From positions 124,001-188,000 of the forward strand of contig NZ_BMXF01000007.1 of assembly GCF_014651615.1 (NCBI RefSeq): a stretch of DNA of 64,000 bases, written 5' to 3'. Below the pieces are notes generated by a model that made no database searches, was not told the origin of the DNA, and worked only from the letters and a program-made list of their open reading frames with translations. The translations under genes and the position numbers were made by a program. The stretch comes from Persicitalea jodogahamensis. GTDB lineage: Bacteria > Bacteroidota > Bacteroidia > Cytophagales > Spirosomataceae. Shown piece by piece: positions 1 through 7,720 of this stretch. Positions within the stretch are counted from its first letter, which is position 1; every line of letters starts with the position of its first letter.

Positions 1-1
1 G

Positions 2-76
2 AACAGCCCCACGCTGGTGTTCCTGATTCCGCAGAACTTCCTGGACCGGAATCCGCTGGCGGTGCAGAACGAGTAG
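2..76 (+). CDS. C-terminal tail of a SusD/RagB-like outer-membrane lipoprotein (partial)
   Basis: An open frame runs from the window edge to a TAG stop and encodes 24 residues ending FLDRNPLAVQNE. The preceding LIPQ and the closing run of Asn/Gln residues resemble the PxPQ...NPG ending of SusD proteins, which bind glycan at the cell surface beside a SusC porin. Only the end is visible, so the family call is tentative. No SusC partner lies downstream; the next gene is a heparinase-like protein. Confidence 0.35.
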   Translation, partial: NSPTLVFLIPQNFLDRNPLAVQNE

Positions 77-111
77 GGCTGAAAAAGGGAAATCGTTTTT
101 GGCAAAAGCGT

Positions 112-127
112 AGGAAATTCGTTTCCT
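112..127. other. short hairpin with UUCG loop after the SusD-like tail
   Basis: AGGAAA-TTCG-TTTCCT forms a perfect 6-bp stem with a UUCG-type tetraloop 35 bases after the stop codon. It lacks a clear T-run, so it could be a weak terminator or an mRNA 3'-end stabiliser. Confidence 0.3.
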
Positions 128-655
128 GACCTTAACTACTCATGCTAAAGCTGCGGGGAAAATTGGTACTTTGAGTAGTTGAGGCCCCCTATGCCTATCT
201 GTCGCTTTTTGCAAGTGGGTTCTGATCGGGTCTAAACCCACTTTGGCTCATCGGTTTGCGGCTTGGCGATGTGGCGGATTTTTGGCACTAAAGTTCATGC
301 GGAGAATGAATGTTGAATCTTACCGAAATGTTGCTTGGGAACACATGAGCCGCGATATTGCCAAACCGCTACTATAGCCAGTGCTTCTTGTTATTGGAGC
401 TTATTCTTGTACGCAACTACAAAGTTGCCAAAATCACCAAGCGGCTGGGGCGAACGCGGCCGGGCCGCAAGACGATCTGTCTTTTAAGGAAAATGTTGAG
501 CATTGCTGATGATGAATGCTTACATATGGCATAAATACGCCACTTGATCCCAGCGAACACTCTGTTACACTACCGTAATATCAACCAATTTGTCTGACTA
601 TCTACTAATGAAGATATCAGTAAGCCACTCAAGCCCAATTTTATTGCTGCCAAGG
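128..655. other. gap with coding-like debris, no intact gene
   Basis: No complete gene is visible. On the plus strand about 360-534 one frame without stops contains VRNYKVAKITKRLGRTRPGR, a basic stretch that looks like a decayed gene fragment, but I do not recognise the family and there is no start codon with a ribosome site. The rest shows nothing I can assign. Confidence 0.3.
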
Positions 656-667
656 ATGAGTAATGCC

Positions 668-2551
668 ATGAAGGCTATTTCGACGTATTGGATAGTGTGC
701 ATTCTTTTCATCGCCTCTAATGTATCCCACTCGCAAACGAGAGCACTCCATCCTCGAGGAATTATTGGTGCCACCGAACTACCGGCACTACGAGCCAAGA
801 TAAAGAAAGAACCCTTCAATACGATGTGCAGAAACCTGTTGCGGGTGGCCGAGCGGCAACAGGGGCAGCAAATTGATCGCCCTTATGATCCTTATGCCGA
901 CGGCGATCTCCTAGGAGTCCAGTCCTATCTGTACTTGCTCACCGGTGATCAAAGCTGGGCGGAAAGGGCCTGGGTATCCGCCGAGAGAGTTCTTAGTGAT
1001 AGCACTTACTTCAATTCCCCTCTTTCCCGGGGCCTGACCAGAGCAAGGCTGCTACAGAAGATGGCATTGGCCTATGATTTCTGTTATTCAGCCTGGACTG
1101 AGCAACAGAGAAGCCAGGCCAACGAGCGACTCTTCGGTGTAATGTTTTCGGTCAACGCCAATATGGGACACGAGGCTAACTATGCTATCGAAAGCAACTG
1201 GATGGGGGTGCGATACGGTAGTGTTATTCTGGCTTCCTACGTGTGGGATCACGACGGGGTTTCGCCCGAACGGTCGCCAGCTCTACCTTTGCGCTGGGAT
1301 GCTAATAAGCGATTACAGGACCATCTGGAAAAAGTAATCTTCGCAAATGGGTGGAACGGTGAGAGCATGTCCTACCACGTATACGGCTGGACCTTTATCG
1401 GCCCGGCCCTACTGGCTTTGAAAAAAAATATCAAAGGTTTCGATATGGCTGATTTTGTTCCCGAAACGGTAAACACTTTACAAGGATTGATGACTTCTAC
1501 CGTAGCGATCGAGCATAAGGCAGGAGTGAGCGGTATCCAGGCTGACCTTTCCGATGATGACTTAATGTTCACGACAGATGGACTGTTAGGCATGGCGTTT
1601 AATCTATATCCGGCGGATCAGCAAGCGGCCCTTAAGTGGATGCATGACTACCTTCTTCAAACAAAAAATGACGCTACAAACGACGATGGTCAATTGTTTT
1701 ACAGTATGCTGTATTATCCCGATACGCTTGAAAAGCAAAACCCTGCACAAATTGGATGGCTCACCTACCACGACCCAGATCAGGGCGTTGTCATTACCCG
1801 CAATCGCTTTCGGGATGAAAACGACATCGTTGTTACATACAATGCCAAGGCTACCGAGATCAAAGGACATGCTGGCGCTGACATTAACACGTTCCGTATT
1901 ATCGGTATGGGTGTGCCCTGGGTTATTGGATCTGGCAGGACGGACCTCACCGCTGGACAAACCAACCTCTTCCCTAATCTGGAAGAAACTGCTGAAAAGA
2001 ATAATCGTAGATTGGGAAAATTACATGACTATCAATTCTTTAAAGATGGCCAAGGTGGCTATGCGATCGGTAGCGGTAGTTGTGTGGGTACAGAGGATCA
2101 TCGGCGAATACTCTATACCTCATTTGATTCCACATCTCAGGCCGAAGCGGTAATCGTTGTCGTTGACCATTCTTCTAACGGGCGGCGCTGGCGCATAAAT
2201 ACCCCCGAGTTTACCCAATTGGTAACAAACCCTCAAGGTTATACCCTTTTTGCTCCGAATGGCTCTAGTATGCGAGTTCAGTTTATGGGAACCTCAGGCC
2301 CCGTTCAATTAGAAAGCAGCAAACTGCCCTACGGAGGCCATACAACCAGACATAATAACGGAATATGGTACCAAGGCGAAGTTTATTCCCATAGTCGCTA
2401 CATCGATTTCTATTGTCAGGGCTCTGTTACGGCAGTTATTACCCTGCAATCAGCAGGGAAGAGTCATCCTAGAGCAATTTTAGGAAAATCAGGTAGCATC
2501 ATTAGCATAGCTGATTTGCAACTTACCTTACCTACACATCCAGAAGACTAG
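668..2551 (+). CDS. heparinase II/III-like polysaccharide lyase, secreted
   Basis: About 627 residues. I chose the ATG at 668 because it begins a clean signal peptide (MKAISTYWIVCILFIASNVS) and has AAGGA about 12 bases upstream; an ATG at 656 is also possible. The first ~330 residues are helical with aromatic-rich repeats (NYAIESNW, YHVYGWTFIGPALLAL), like the (alpha/alpha)6 toroid of heparinase II/III and alginate-lyase families. The second half has GHAGADINTFRI, which corresponds to the HAHAD-like active-site strand of the heparinase II/III beta-sandwich. Such enzymes cleave uronic-acid polysaccharides by beta-elimination in the periplasm. It stands alone between a SusD tail and a truncated SusC, so it may be the survivor of a decayed PUL. 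The exact substrate cannot be read from the sequence. Confidence 0.7.
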   Translation: MKAISTYWIVCILFIASNVSHSQTRALHPRGIIGATELPALRAKIKKEPFNTMCRNLLRVAERQQGQQIDRPYDPYADGDLLGVQSYLYLLTGDQSWAERAWVSAERVLSDSTYFNSPLSRGLTRARLLQKMALAYDFCYSAWTEQQRSQANERLFGVMFSVNANMGHEANYAIESNWMGVRYGSVILASYVWDHDGVSPERSPALPLRWDANKRLQDHLEKVIFANGWNGESMSYHVYGWTFIGPALLALKKNIKGFDMADFVPETVNTLQGLMTSTVAIEHKAGVSGIQADLSDDDLMFTTDGLLGMAFNLYPADQQAALKWMHDYLLQTKNDATNDDGQLFYSMLYYPDTLEKQNPAQIGWLTYHDPDQGVVITRNRFRDENDIVVTYNAKATEIKGHAGADINTFRIIGMGVPWVIGSGRTDLTAGQTNLFPNLEETAEKNNRRLGKLHDYQFFKDGQGGYAIGSGSCVGTEDHRRILYTSFDSTSQAEAVIVVVDHSSNGRRWRINTPEFTQLVTNPQGYTLFAPNGSSMRVQFMGTSGPVQLESSKLPYGGHTTRHNNGIWYQGEVYSHSRYIDFYCQGSVTAVITLQSAGKSHPRAILGKSGSIISIADLQLTLPTHPED

Positions 2552-2712
2552 CTGATTTCTGCTGGATCGTATGCTATTGAAATAAATTGACGGATTAATG
2601 TTAGAAAAGTCGTCAGCGGCCCAATGAGAATTTGTCAATTGAAAAGCGCCACTACGCGGGAGAGCATAAAAAACCTGAGGAACTCCTTATTAAGCGGCCA
2701 TTGGAATTCCTG
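2552..2712 (+). pseudogene. short unassigned gene remnant
   Basis: The plus strand carries ATG at 2598 followed by a short frame with an early TGA, then a second frame from about 2614 to a TAG at 2727 encoding a charged peptide (IEKRHYAGEHKKPEELLIKR). This looks like the end of a real gene with a frameshift, but I do not recognise it. It leads directly into a HigB toxin fragment. Confidence 0.3.
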
Positions 2713-2768
2713 TTGGAAAAAAAGTAGTCAAAAATGCTAACTGGAAGAAAGGAACGGATGTACTAGGA
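2713..2768 (+). pseudogene. fragment of a HigB-type toxin gene
   Basis: Allowing for one extra A in a run of seven, this stretch encodes WKKVVKNANWKKGTDVL, which matches [17 protein letters not shown] of the intact HigB toxin encoded at 20499-20792 in this window. The nucleotide similarity is also high. The homology stops abruptly at about 2768, where an antisense SusC gene fragment begins. It is a scrap with no function of its own. Confidence 0.75.
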
Positions 2769-4380
2769 CCCGTTCGGTACTCGAGCCGTTGTTTCCACTC
2801 CTTATTTCCGTTTGGGAGGAAAGGTCGAGCGACATTTTCAAACGTTTCGTGAGTTCAAAATTAAAATTAGACCGGACATTGTACCGCCGGTAGGTGGATT
2901 GGGGGGAGAAGCCATCCACCAGATCCTGGGTATCCTTGAATAGCCCTTCCTGATTAAAAAACCCCGCTGACACGAAGTACTTCACCTTGTTTTGCCCACC
3001 ACTGATGTTGACGTTGTGCTGTGATTGGGTCGAGACCTTTTTGAACATCTCCGCTGCCCAATCCACGCTGGGGTAAAAAATGGGATCCGTACCGTTGCGG
3101 TACAACTCGATGTCCTCGGGCGTGTACCTAGGTACGTATACGTTCCCATTTACATAGGTGTCCGCCCGGATGGCCTCGTTAAAATTAGTGGCATAGTCGG
3201 CACTGTTCATCATTTCACGCTTATCCGTGAATGAATTGAACCCCTGGTTGAAGGTGTAGCTGATTTTTGGTGGCCCCGACTTTCCCCGCTTGGTAGTGAT
3301 GATCACCACCCCGTTGGCACCCCTTATCCCATAAACAGCCGTGGAAGAGGCGTCCTTAAGGATGGTAACGGATTCGATCTCGTTAGGGTCGATGTTATTG
3401 ATGTTGTCGATCTGAATTCCGTCCACCATCGTGAGCGGATCGGTATTGCCCGAGAAGGTACCCACCCCCCGGATCCTCAGTTTGGACGCATCGTTACCGG
3501 GTTCGCCCCCTCCCTGTGTGGCAAACAGGCCCGGCAGCCGGCCCACCAGCGAGTTACTGACGTTGGCCACCGGCGATTGCACCAGCTCCTTGGTACCCAT
3601 GCTGGCAATCGCCCCCGTCGCGTTGATTTTTTTCTGGGTGCCAAAACCCACCACCACCACTTCTTCCAGGGACTTGGTATCGGCCTTTAACTGAATGTTC
3701 AATGAAGTAGTGTTGCCGACCGTAACCTCCTGTTTTACAAAGCCGACGTAACTAAAAACGAGGACGGCATTTTTGTCCGGTACCGAGATTGTGAACCTGC
3801 CGTTCGCATCGGTAGTCACGCCGCTTTGGGTACCCCTAAGGAGTACACTTACGCCCGGCAAGGCTTCGCTGGTGGTTTCGTCAAGCACGTGTCCCGTCAC
3901 CTGTATGCTGACCAGGGTGGGTAGCAAATTGGAAAGCAGTGGCTGGCCGGGCCTGCCATCCAACAGCTCAATTGTTGTTTTCTGACCTTCCCTTATTCTG
4001 GGCTCCAATGCATCCACCGAAGCGCTTTTGGCCTTCTGTGAGGGAAGTATAGTGTAGCCTCCTCCCTTTAATTTCTTGTACCTCAAATTGAGGGGAGGCA
4101 GCAGGCGCTTCAGGATACTTTCCACCTGATCGTTTTCATTGACAGAAAAGGGCATTTGCTTCCCCTCGACCAGTTCCTTCTGGTACACAAAATTCACTTT
4201 GTGTACCAATTCCAGCCTGTGGAGGAAAAGGGCTACGCTGTTGGCATTTTCCTGGATACTGTTTTGGATTTTAGGTTTCTGCCAATTGGTGGCCATTGTC
4301 ACTTGCGCCTTGACATCCCAAGCGCTAATCAAAAGGAAGAGCAGGACTAGTGGGAGAAGTAAGGGGAGAGGTCTTTTCAT
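2768..4380 (-). pseudogene. truncated SusC/RagA TonB-dependent transporter
   Basis: The start at 4380 (MKRPLPLLLPLVLLFLL) gives a signal peptide of about 25 residues. Next come an STN (secretin/TonB N-terminal) domain at about 45-115, a carboxypeptidase-regulatory-like beta-sandwich at about 160-235 (LPGVSVLLRGTQSGVTTDANG), the TonB-box region EEVVVVGFGTQKK near 242, and a plug with IRGVG and DASSTAVYGIRGANGVV. The barrel only begins: homology ends near residue 537 after NNGSSTERV, where complete SusC proteins have about 1000-1100 residues. The STN domain implies control by an anti-sigma/ECF system in the intact state. The break coincides with a HigB fragment on the other strand, so the 3' half was lost by rearrangement. 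No SusD follows. It is almost certainly non-functional. Confidence 0.85.
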
Positions 4381-4572
4381 TGTCAAAAGGATATTTAGTA
4401 AATTATTACAATCACCCGTCAAACGGGCATTGTATGCACCTTTCCCGGTTTTTTATGATTTTTTTTTGAAAAACTTTGCTTTCACTCATCTTGGCTGGTG
4501 GGGGGGCATAGGCAGTACGGTGGCCAAGCGCTTGACTGATGAGAATTAATTCCAGATCGATTTTTATATTTT

Positions 4573-4598
4573 TATATACTGTATATTTGCAGTATATA
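4573..4598. promoter_or_regulatory. operator/promoter of higBA module 1
   Basis: TATATACTG and CAGTATATA are a perfect 9-bp inverted repeat separated by 8 bases. The spacer plus edge reads TATATTTG (4582-4589), an exact match to the Bacteroidota -7 box TAnnTTTG. A repressor bound to the palindrome would cover the promoter. HigA antitoxins with an HTH usually bind such palindromes to repress their own operon, so autoregulation is the natural reading. Confidence 0.6.
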
Positions 4599-4612
4599 AA
4601 AAAGGTCGACTG

Positions 4613-4903
4613 ATGATTATTTCCATTCAGCACAAAGGGCTCAAACTGTTCTGGACGAAGGGCGACCGCAGCAAGCTGCCTGCCTCGATGGTACCCAAAA
4701 TAGAACGGGTCTTATCCATTATCGATGAATTGGAACTGGTGCCGGACGACTTGCAGGATTTGATCTTCTTGCGCCCCCACCCGCTCAAGGGGAATTTAAA
4801 GGATTTTTGGGCCATGGGCATTTCAGGGAACTGGCGCATCATTTTCAAATTCAACAACACCGACCACACTGCCTTTGATCTGGACTTTATTGATTATCAC
4901 TAA
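4613..4903 (+). CDS. higB: RelE/HigB-family toxin (type II TA module 1)
   Basis: 96 residues, the normal size for this group. It begins with ISIQHKGLKLFWTKGD and ends with the strand GNWRIIFKFNN...DLDFIDYH, the pattern of HigB/RelE-fold ribosome-dependent mRNA interferases where the core Arg sits in the WRIIF strand. Toxin-before-antitoxin order, 15 bases ahead of higA, is the hallmark of higBA. The ATG at 4613 lies 15 bases after the operator palindrome. Expression is probably repressed by the HigA protein or the HigBA complex. No damage is visible, so the module may be active. HigB toxins of this type cut mRNA on the ribosome when the antitoxin is degraded. Confidence 0.85.
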   Translation: MIISIQHKGLKLFWTKGDRSKLPASMVPKIERVLSIIDELELVPDDLQDLIFLRPHPLKGNLKDFWAMGISGNWRIIFKFNNTDHTAFDLDFIDYH

Positions 4904-4918
4904 CTCTTATATGCGATT

Positions 4919-5218
4919 ATGAAAAGACACAGCAGCATCAACGTACACCCCGGCAGTATACTCAAAGAGGACATTCTGGCTCCGGCCCGCCTGAGTCTGG
5001 GCAGCGCGGCGGAAATCCTGCAGGTTTCCCGGCTAACGCTTTCGAAGATTGTCAACCAGAAGGGAGCGATCACGCCCAATATGGCAATCCGGATATCCAA
5101 GGCTTTCGGCGGAAAGGCGGACTTCTGGTTGAGGATGCAAAGAGGGTATGACCTTAGAAAGGCCGAACAGGAGTTCGAGCGGAACCGCGTGCACATCAAG
5201 AAATTTGAATTGGTTTAA
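4919..5218 (+). CDS. higA: HigA-family antitoxin with XRE-type HTH
   Basis: 99 residues. An N-terminal helix (VHPGSILKEDIL) is followed by an HTH of the XRE/HigA type (SAAEILQVSRLTLSKIVN) and then the typical HigA sequence NMAIRISKAFGGKADFWLRM and a charged C-terminal tail. HigA neutralises HigB and binds the operator upstream of higB. It follows higB by 15 bases, so the two are co-transcribed. A strong family match with normal length and no damage. Confidence 0.88.
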   Translation: MKRHSSINVHPGSILKEDILAPARLSLGSAAEILQVSRLTLSKIVNQKGAITPNMAIRISKAFGGKADFWLRMQRGYDLRKAEQEFERNRVHIKKFELV

Positions 5219-5235
5219 GCTGACCTTGCTCGATC

Positions 5236-5538
5236 ATGTGTAAATCGACGGAAATAGCCTTTTTCAAAAGGCACCAGGGAGGTGAGATTTTTCACTACTA
5301 TAAGGTTTTTGGCGGCGATGGCAAAACCAGGGACGTTTACCAAGAGGTCATAAATTTCCTCAATGATCAGCCTATTGTATCGATTGAGCACAACCACCCC
5401 TACGATCCTGCCAACCCCTGGAAGCCTTTTAACCTGACGGGAACCTGGTGCACGTATGAGGTGGGGATTCCAATAAGTGAGCAAGAATACCAGCAAGAAT
5501 ATCAAAAGGCAGTCGCCAATGATTTCTTTATCGGATAA
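5236..5538 (+). CDS. unknown 100-residue protein downstream of higA
   Basis: ATG at 5236 is 17 bases after the higA stop, close enough for co-transcription with higBA. The protein is rich in aromatic and acidic residues, with IEHNHPYDPANPWKPF and EQEYQQEYQKAVAND near the end. It has no signal peptide, membrane segment or motif I recognise. After the TAA at 5536 a different frame continues with protein-like sequence (KIHSDIELQTEPIVFQEG) into the next ORF, so the two may be halves of one frameshifted gene. It could be a third component of the TA operon or an unrelated cargo gene. Confidence 0.5.
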   Translation: MCKSTEIAFFKRHQGGEIFHYYKVFGGDGKTRDVYQEVINFLNDQPIVSIEHNHPYDPANPWKPFNLTGTWCTYEVGIPISEQEYQQEYQKAVANDFFIG

Positions 5539-5597
5539 TTAAAATCCACTCAGACATAGAATTACAAACAGAGCCGATTGTTTTTCAGGAAGGAGTA

Positions 5598-5786
5598 ATG
5601 GTTCCTGTTCATTCCGCTAATGGCGGCTTTGATTTCAATCGGGAGTTGATCCCCAAGGTGAGGCTTGCGGTTGCCGCTCTGGGCCTGACATCAGTGGAAG
5701 ACATAAAAGCAATTTATCAGGAGCAATTTCCTGTCATCTTTACCCCTTTGATGAACGGCTATCATCGCCTTAGCTTACTGGTATAG
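5598..5786 (+). CDS. small unknown ORF, possibly second half of a frameshifted gene
   Basis: 62 residues from an ATG preceded by AGGAAGGAG. The sequence (VRLAVAALGLTSVEDIKAIY) is plausibly a folded soluble domain. The same frame is open upstream to about 5540 with coding-like sequence, which suggests that the gene once began earlier and joined the 5236 ORF by one frameshift. I do not recognise the family. Confidence 0.35.
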   Translation: MVPVHSANGGFDFNRELIPKVRLAVAALGLTSVEDIKAIYQEQFPVIFTPLMNGYHRLSLLV

Positions 5787-5835
5787 TTCAGTTACACTGC
5801 ACTCAAAAGCTGGTTAAATTTTCCAAAAACACAAA

Positions 5836-5979
5836 ACCGGGAAGCCCCCAGGCCCCCCGCGCTTTCAACCCGGTCACTTTCCGGACGCTCATAGTTTGGA
5901 CCGGGCGCCAACCCTTATAAAGTCAATCTGGAAGTAAGGGTGGGCGTCGAAAAGACCGGGGGGCTGCCGCAACCCCGGT
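5836..5979. repeat. cluster of GC-rich inverted repeats in a noncoding gap
   Basis: Three stems lie in series: ACCGGG/CCCGGT (5836-5841 with 5869-5874); CGCCAACCCTTA/TAAGGGTGGGCG (5906-5917 with 5935-5946, one mismatch); and ACCGGGG/CCCCGGT (5955-5961 with 5973-5979). The ACCGGG motif recurs at 5900-5905. No ORF covers them. They resemble a compound palindromic repeat or structured RNA, function unknown. Confidence 0.5.
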
Positions 5980-6038
5980 GCTTATAGTCAACCTCGCTGA
6001 ATATATGCAACAAATTGGTCAGGAAAGGGTCCACTATT

Positions 6039-6253
6039 TCACCATGCCGACGCTACGATGTATTTGCCATTGTACCGGTAGGATAGGCCTTTAAGATAGC
6101 TTAGGTTGACGATGTTGTAGCGGTTGGCAAAAAAACGGTCGGGATCAAGCCGGTTCTGCAGTTCGATCAGAACCATATCCAGGCTGAGAAAAAACGGATG
6201 TCGACTATCTCCCCGCCTGCATTTGCCAGGGGTGCGTCAATGATTTTGTTCAT
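6039..6253 (-). pseudogene. remnant of a LytTR DNA-binding domain protein
   Basis: An ATG at 6253 with AAGGAATA in front opens MNKIIDAPLANAGGEIVDIRFF. One frameshift later the minus strand encodes LQNRLDPDRFFANRYNIVNL and then SYLKGLSYRYNGKYIVASAW before a TGA at 6039. FF-x-NR-x-NIVNL-x-YLK is the conserved C-terminal part of LytTR domains, found in response regulators. The centre of the domain is shorter than normal, so there is an internal loss as well as the frameshift. It is not functional. Confidence 0.6.
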
Positions 6254-6297
6254 TATTCCTTCCTGGAATGTCTCCCCAACACACGCCATCATTCATC

Positions 6298-6774
6298 TCA
6301 TTTCTTGGAAATATTCCACAGGCGCTGATCCAGAATGAGATCCTGCTGCCCAATCACTTCGATCGTAGGATAGAGCGCGTGTCGGGGATGCAGCAAAACA
6401 TTGTAGGAGATGTCGACCACGGCCGAGGGAACTCCCAGGCCCAAGTCCAGGGGCTCATGCAGCCACTCGCTGAAAATGCGCTGGGTAAGTGGCAGGGCAG
6501 TCGGCTCGGCCCACTCGTCGGGCAGCAACTCGGGATAGATCCACCGGATTTCACCCTCGGGTATTTCAAGGGTGAAAACCCGCAGACGGGGCAGCTGATC
6601 GTAGGGTACATGGGGAAAGTGAACCAGCGTTTCCAGAAGCGCCAATTCGGGTGAGCTTGCCGTGTAGAGAATACCCTGGCCCGGTGGGTTCCAGCGGCCC
6701 CCGGCAATTTCAGCCCCCACCACCGAAAGCGGGTCCTGCCAGTAAGGTTCTTTGAGAATACGGTAAAGTTTCAT
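6298..6774 (-). CDS. RES-domain toxin (NAD-degrading type II toxin)
   Basis: 158 residues, the usual length. YRI at the N-terminus, GGRWNPPGQGILYTASSPEL (Arg27, Tyr37), Glu48 and the VPSAVV segment with Ser117 match the Arg-Tyr-Glu-Ser residues that line the active site of RES toxins, which deplete NAD+ in the cytoplasm and stop growth. The C-terminal part LHPRHALYP...ILDQRLW is also typical. Its ATG directly abuts the stop codon of the upstream Xre-type antitoxin with no spacer, so translation is probably coupled. No key residue is missing, so the toxin should be active when free. Confidence 0.88.
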   Translation of the reverse strand: MKLYRILKEPYWQDPLSVVGAEIAGGRWNPPGQGILYTASSPELALLETLVHFPHVPYDQLPRLRVFTLEIPEGEIRWIYPELLPDEWAEPTALPLTQRIFSEWLHEPLDLGLGVPSAVVDISYNVLLHPRHALYPTIEVIGQQDLILDQRLWNISKK

Positions 6775-7347
6775 CTAACTGAACACACCCGCCTCCATGC
6801 GAATGAAAACATTATCGACCAGCTTGTATCCGGTGATGGTGTCCAACAGGGACAGGGGGGTGGGATAGGACGGCGGTTGGGTAGCCGCAGCCGGTCGCTG
6901 TTGCAGCCGGGTGCGACGGGCGGCAGCCGCGTTGGTTAGATCAGGCGGGGAATCCTTGGTGCCCATTTCCCGAATGGGTGGGCTACTGTACGGAGTAGAG
7001 GGAGCCGCAAAGCCCACTTCGGGCGTAGCCAACTCGGCCAGGGGCGCGCGCAGCCACTGGAAGAAAGCTTCCCGCCTGCCATCGAAAACGGCCAGCCCGT
7101 GCTGAAACAGCTTCTCCAGGAGCAGCAGTCGTTCGGAAAGGGGTACGGACAAATCACCATGGTGCTGGTTGTACAGGTTACGTTCGGTGACTCCCAGGAT
7201 GCGGGCCATCTCTTTTTTGGTCAGCCCCCCCAGAATCGCGATCCGGTCGACCTGGTTGCGGGGCAGCTTACGGCGGGCCTGCAGAATAAGATCGTGGGTG
7301 GGGAATCCCCAACCCGACGCGGAGTTGATGTCAAGTGGTGAAGCCAT
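6775..7347 (-). CDS. Xre/MbcA/ParS-type antitoxin with a long Pro/Ala-rich insert
   Basis: 190 residues, against about 130-160 in the usual partners of RES toxins. Residues ~20-70 hold the HTH (LTKKEMARILGVTERNLYNQ). The C-terminal toxin-binding domain (DUF2384 type) starts at FQWLRAP near residue 96 and resumes as PTPLSLLDTITGYKLVDNVF up to the last residue Ser190; the family ends in this way so that its tail can plug the toxin active site. Between them residues ~103-161 are low-complexity Pro/Ala/Ser/Arg sequence where the family normally has a short LGG turn. The antitoxin gene comes first and the toxin ATG abuts its stop. It probably represses its own promoter. Confidence 0.85.
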   Translation of the reverse strand: MASPLDINSASGWGFPTHDLILQARRKLPRNQVDRIAILGGLTKKEMARILGVTERNLYNQHHGDLSVPLSERLLLLEKLFQHGLAVFDGRREAFFQWLRAPLAELATPEVGFAAPSTPYSSPPIREMGTKDSPPDLTNAAAARRTRLQQRPAAATQPPSYPTPLSLLDTITGYKLVDNVFIRMEAGVFS

Positions 7348-7421
7348 GTTTCAAGAAGTTTTGCACGAATATACCTGAAATATTTCATATTCGTCTTTCA
7401 AAGAGTGGTTTGCCAGTCAAT

Positions 7422-7720
7422 TCAGTTGCGCAAAACTTCACCCACCGTGATCGTTCCATGGGAAAAACGCTCCCTACGAGCGGTCAATGAGCTCCTTCTC
7501 AAAAATATCCCCATGACTACATTGTAAAAATGGGCGGCGCCTACCATGGACAACAAGGCTAGCCAGTCATTTTTTTTCGCCACATACACCTCAATAGCCA
7601 GTAAACGTCCACCAGTGTCCACAAGAAACTCTCTTTTTCGACTGCGCGAGCGTCCCCCCATACGTGGGTCAAGGCCACAGTACTCAGAAAGCACCGAAGC
7701 CAGCTTAACCTTTGTCGGTC
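7422..7720 (-). pseudogene. remnant of an IS5-like transposase
   Basis: The minus strand encodes DPRMGGRSRSRKREFLVDTG followed by GRLLAIEVYVAKKNDW, which corresponds to the GGR..KGRKRHILVDT.G.LLAV segment of IS5-group DDE transposases, just after the first catalytic Asp. The rest of the transposase is missing or scattered in other frames between 7720 and 7865. No terminal inverted repeats were found. It is a dead fragment sitting between the RES/Xre module and PUL1. Confidence 0.6.

Noticed and set aside
5836-5979. CRISPR array
   Set aside because: The repeats are inverted, few and unequal in spacing; there are no direct repeats with unique spacers and no cas genes in the window.
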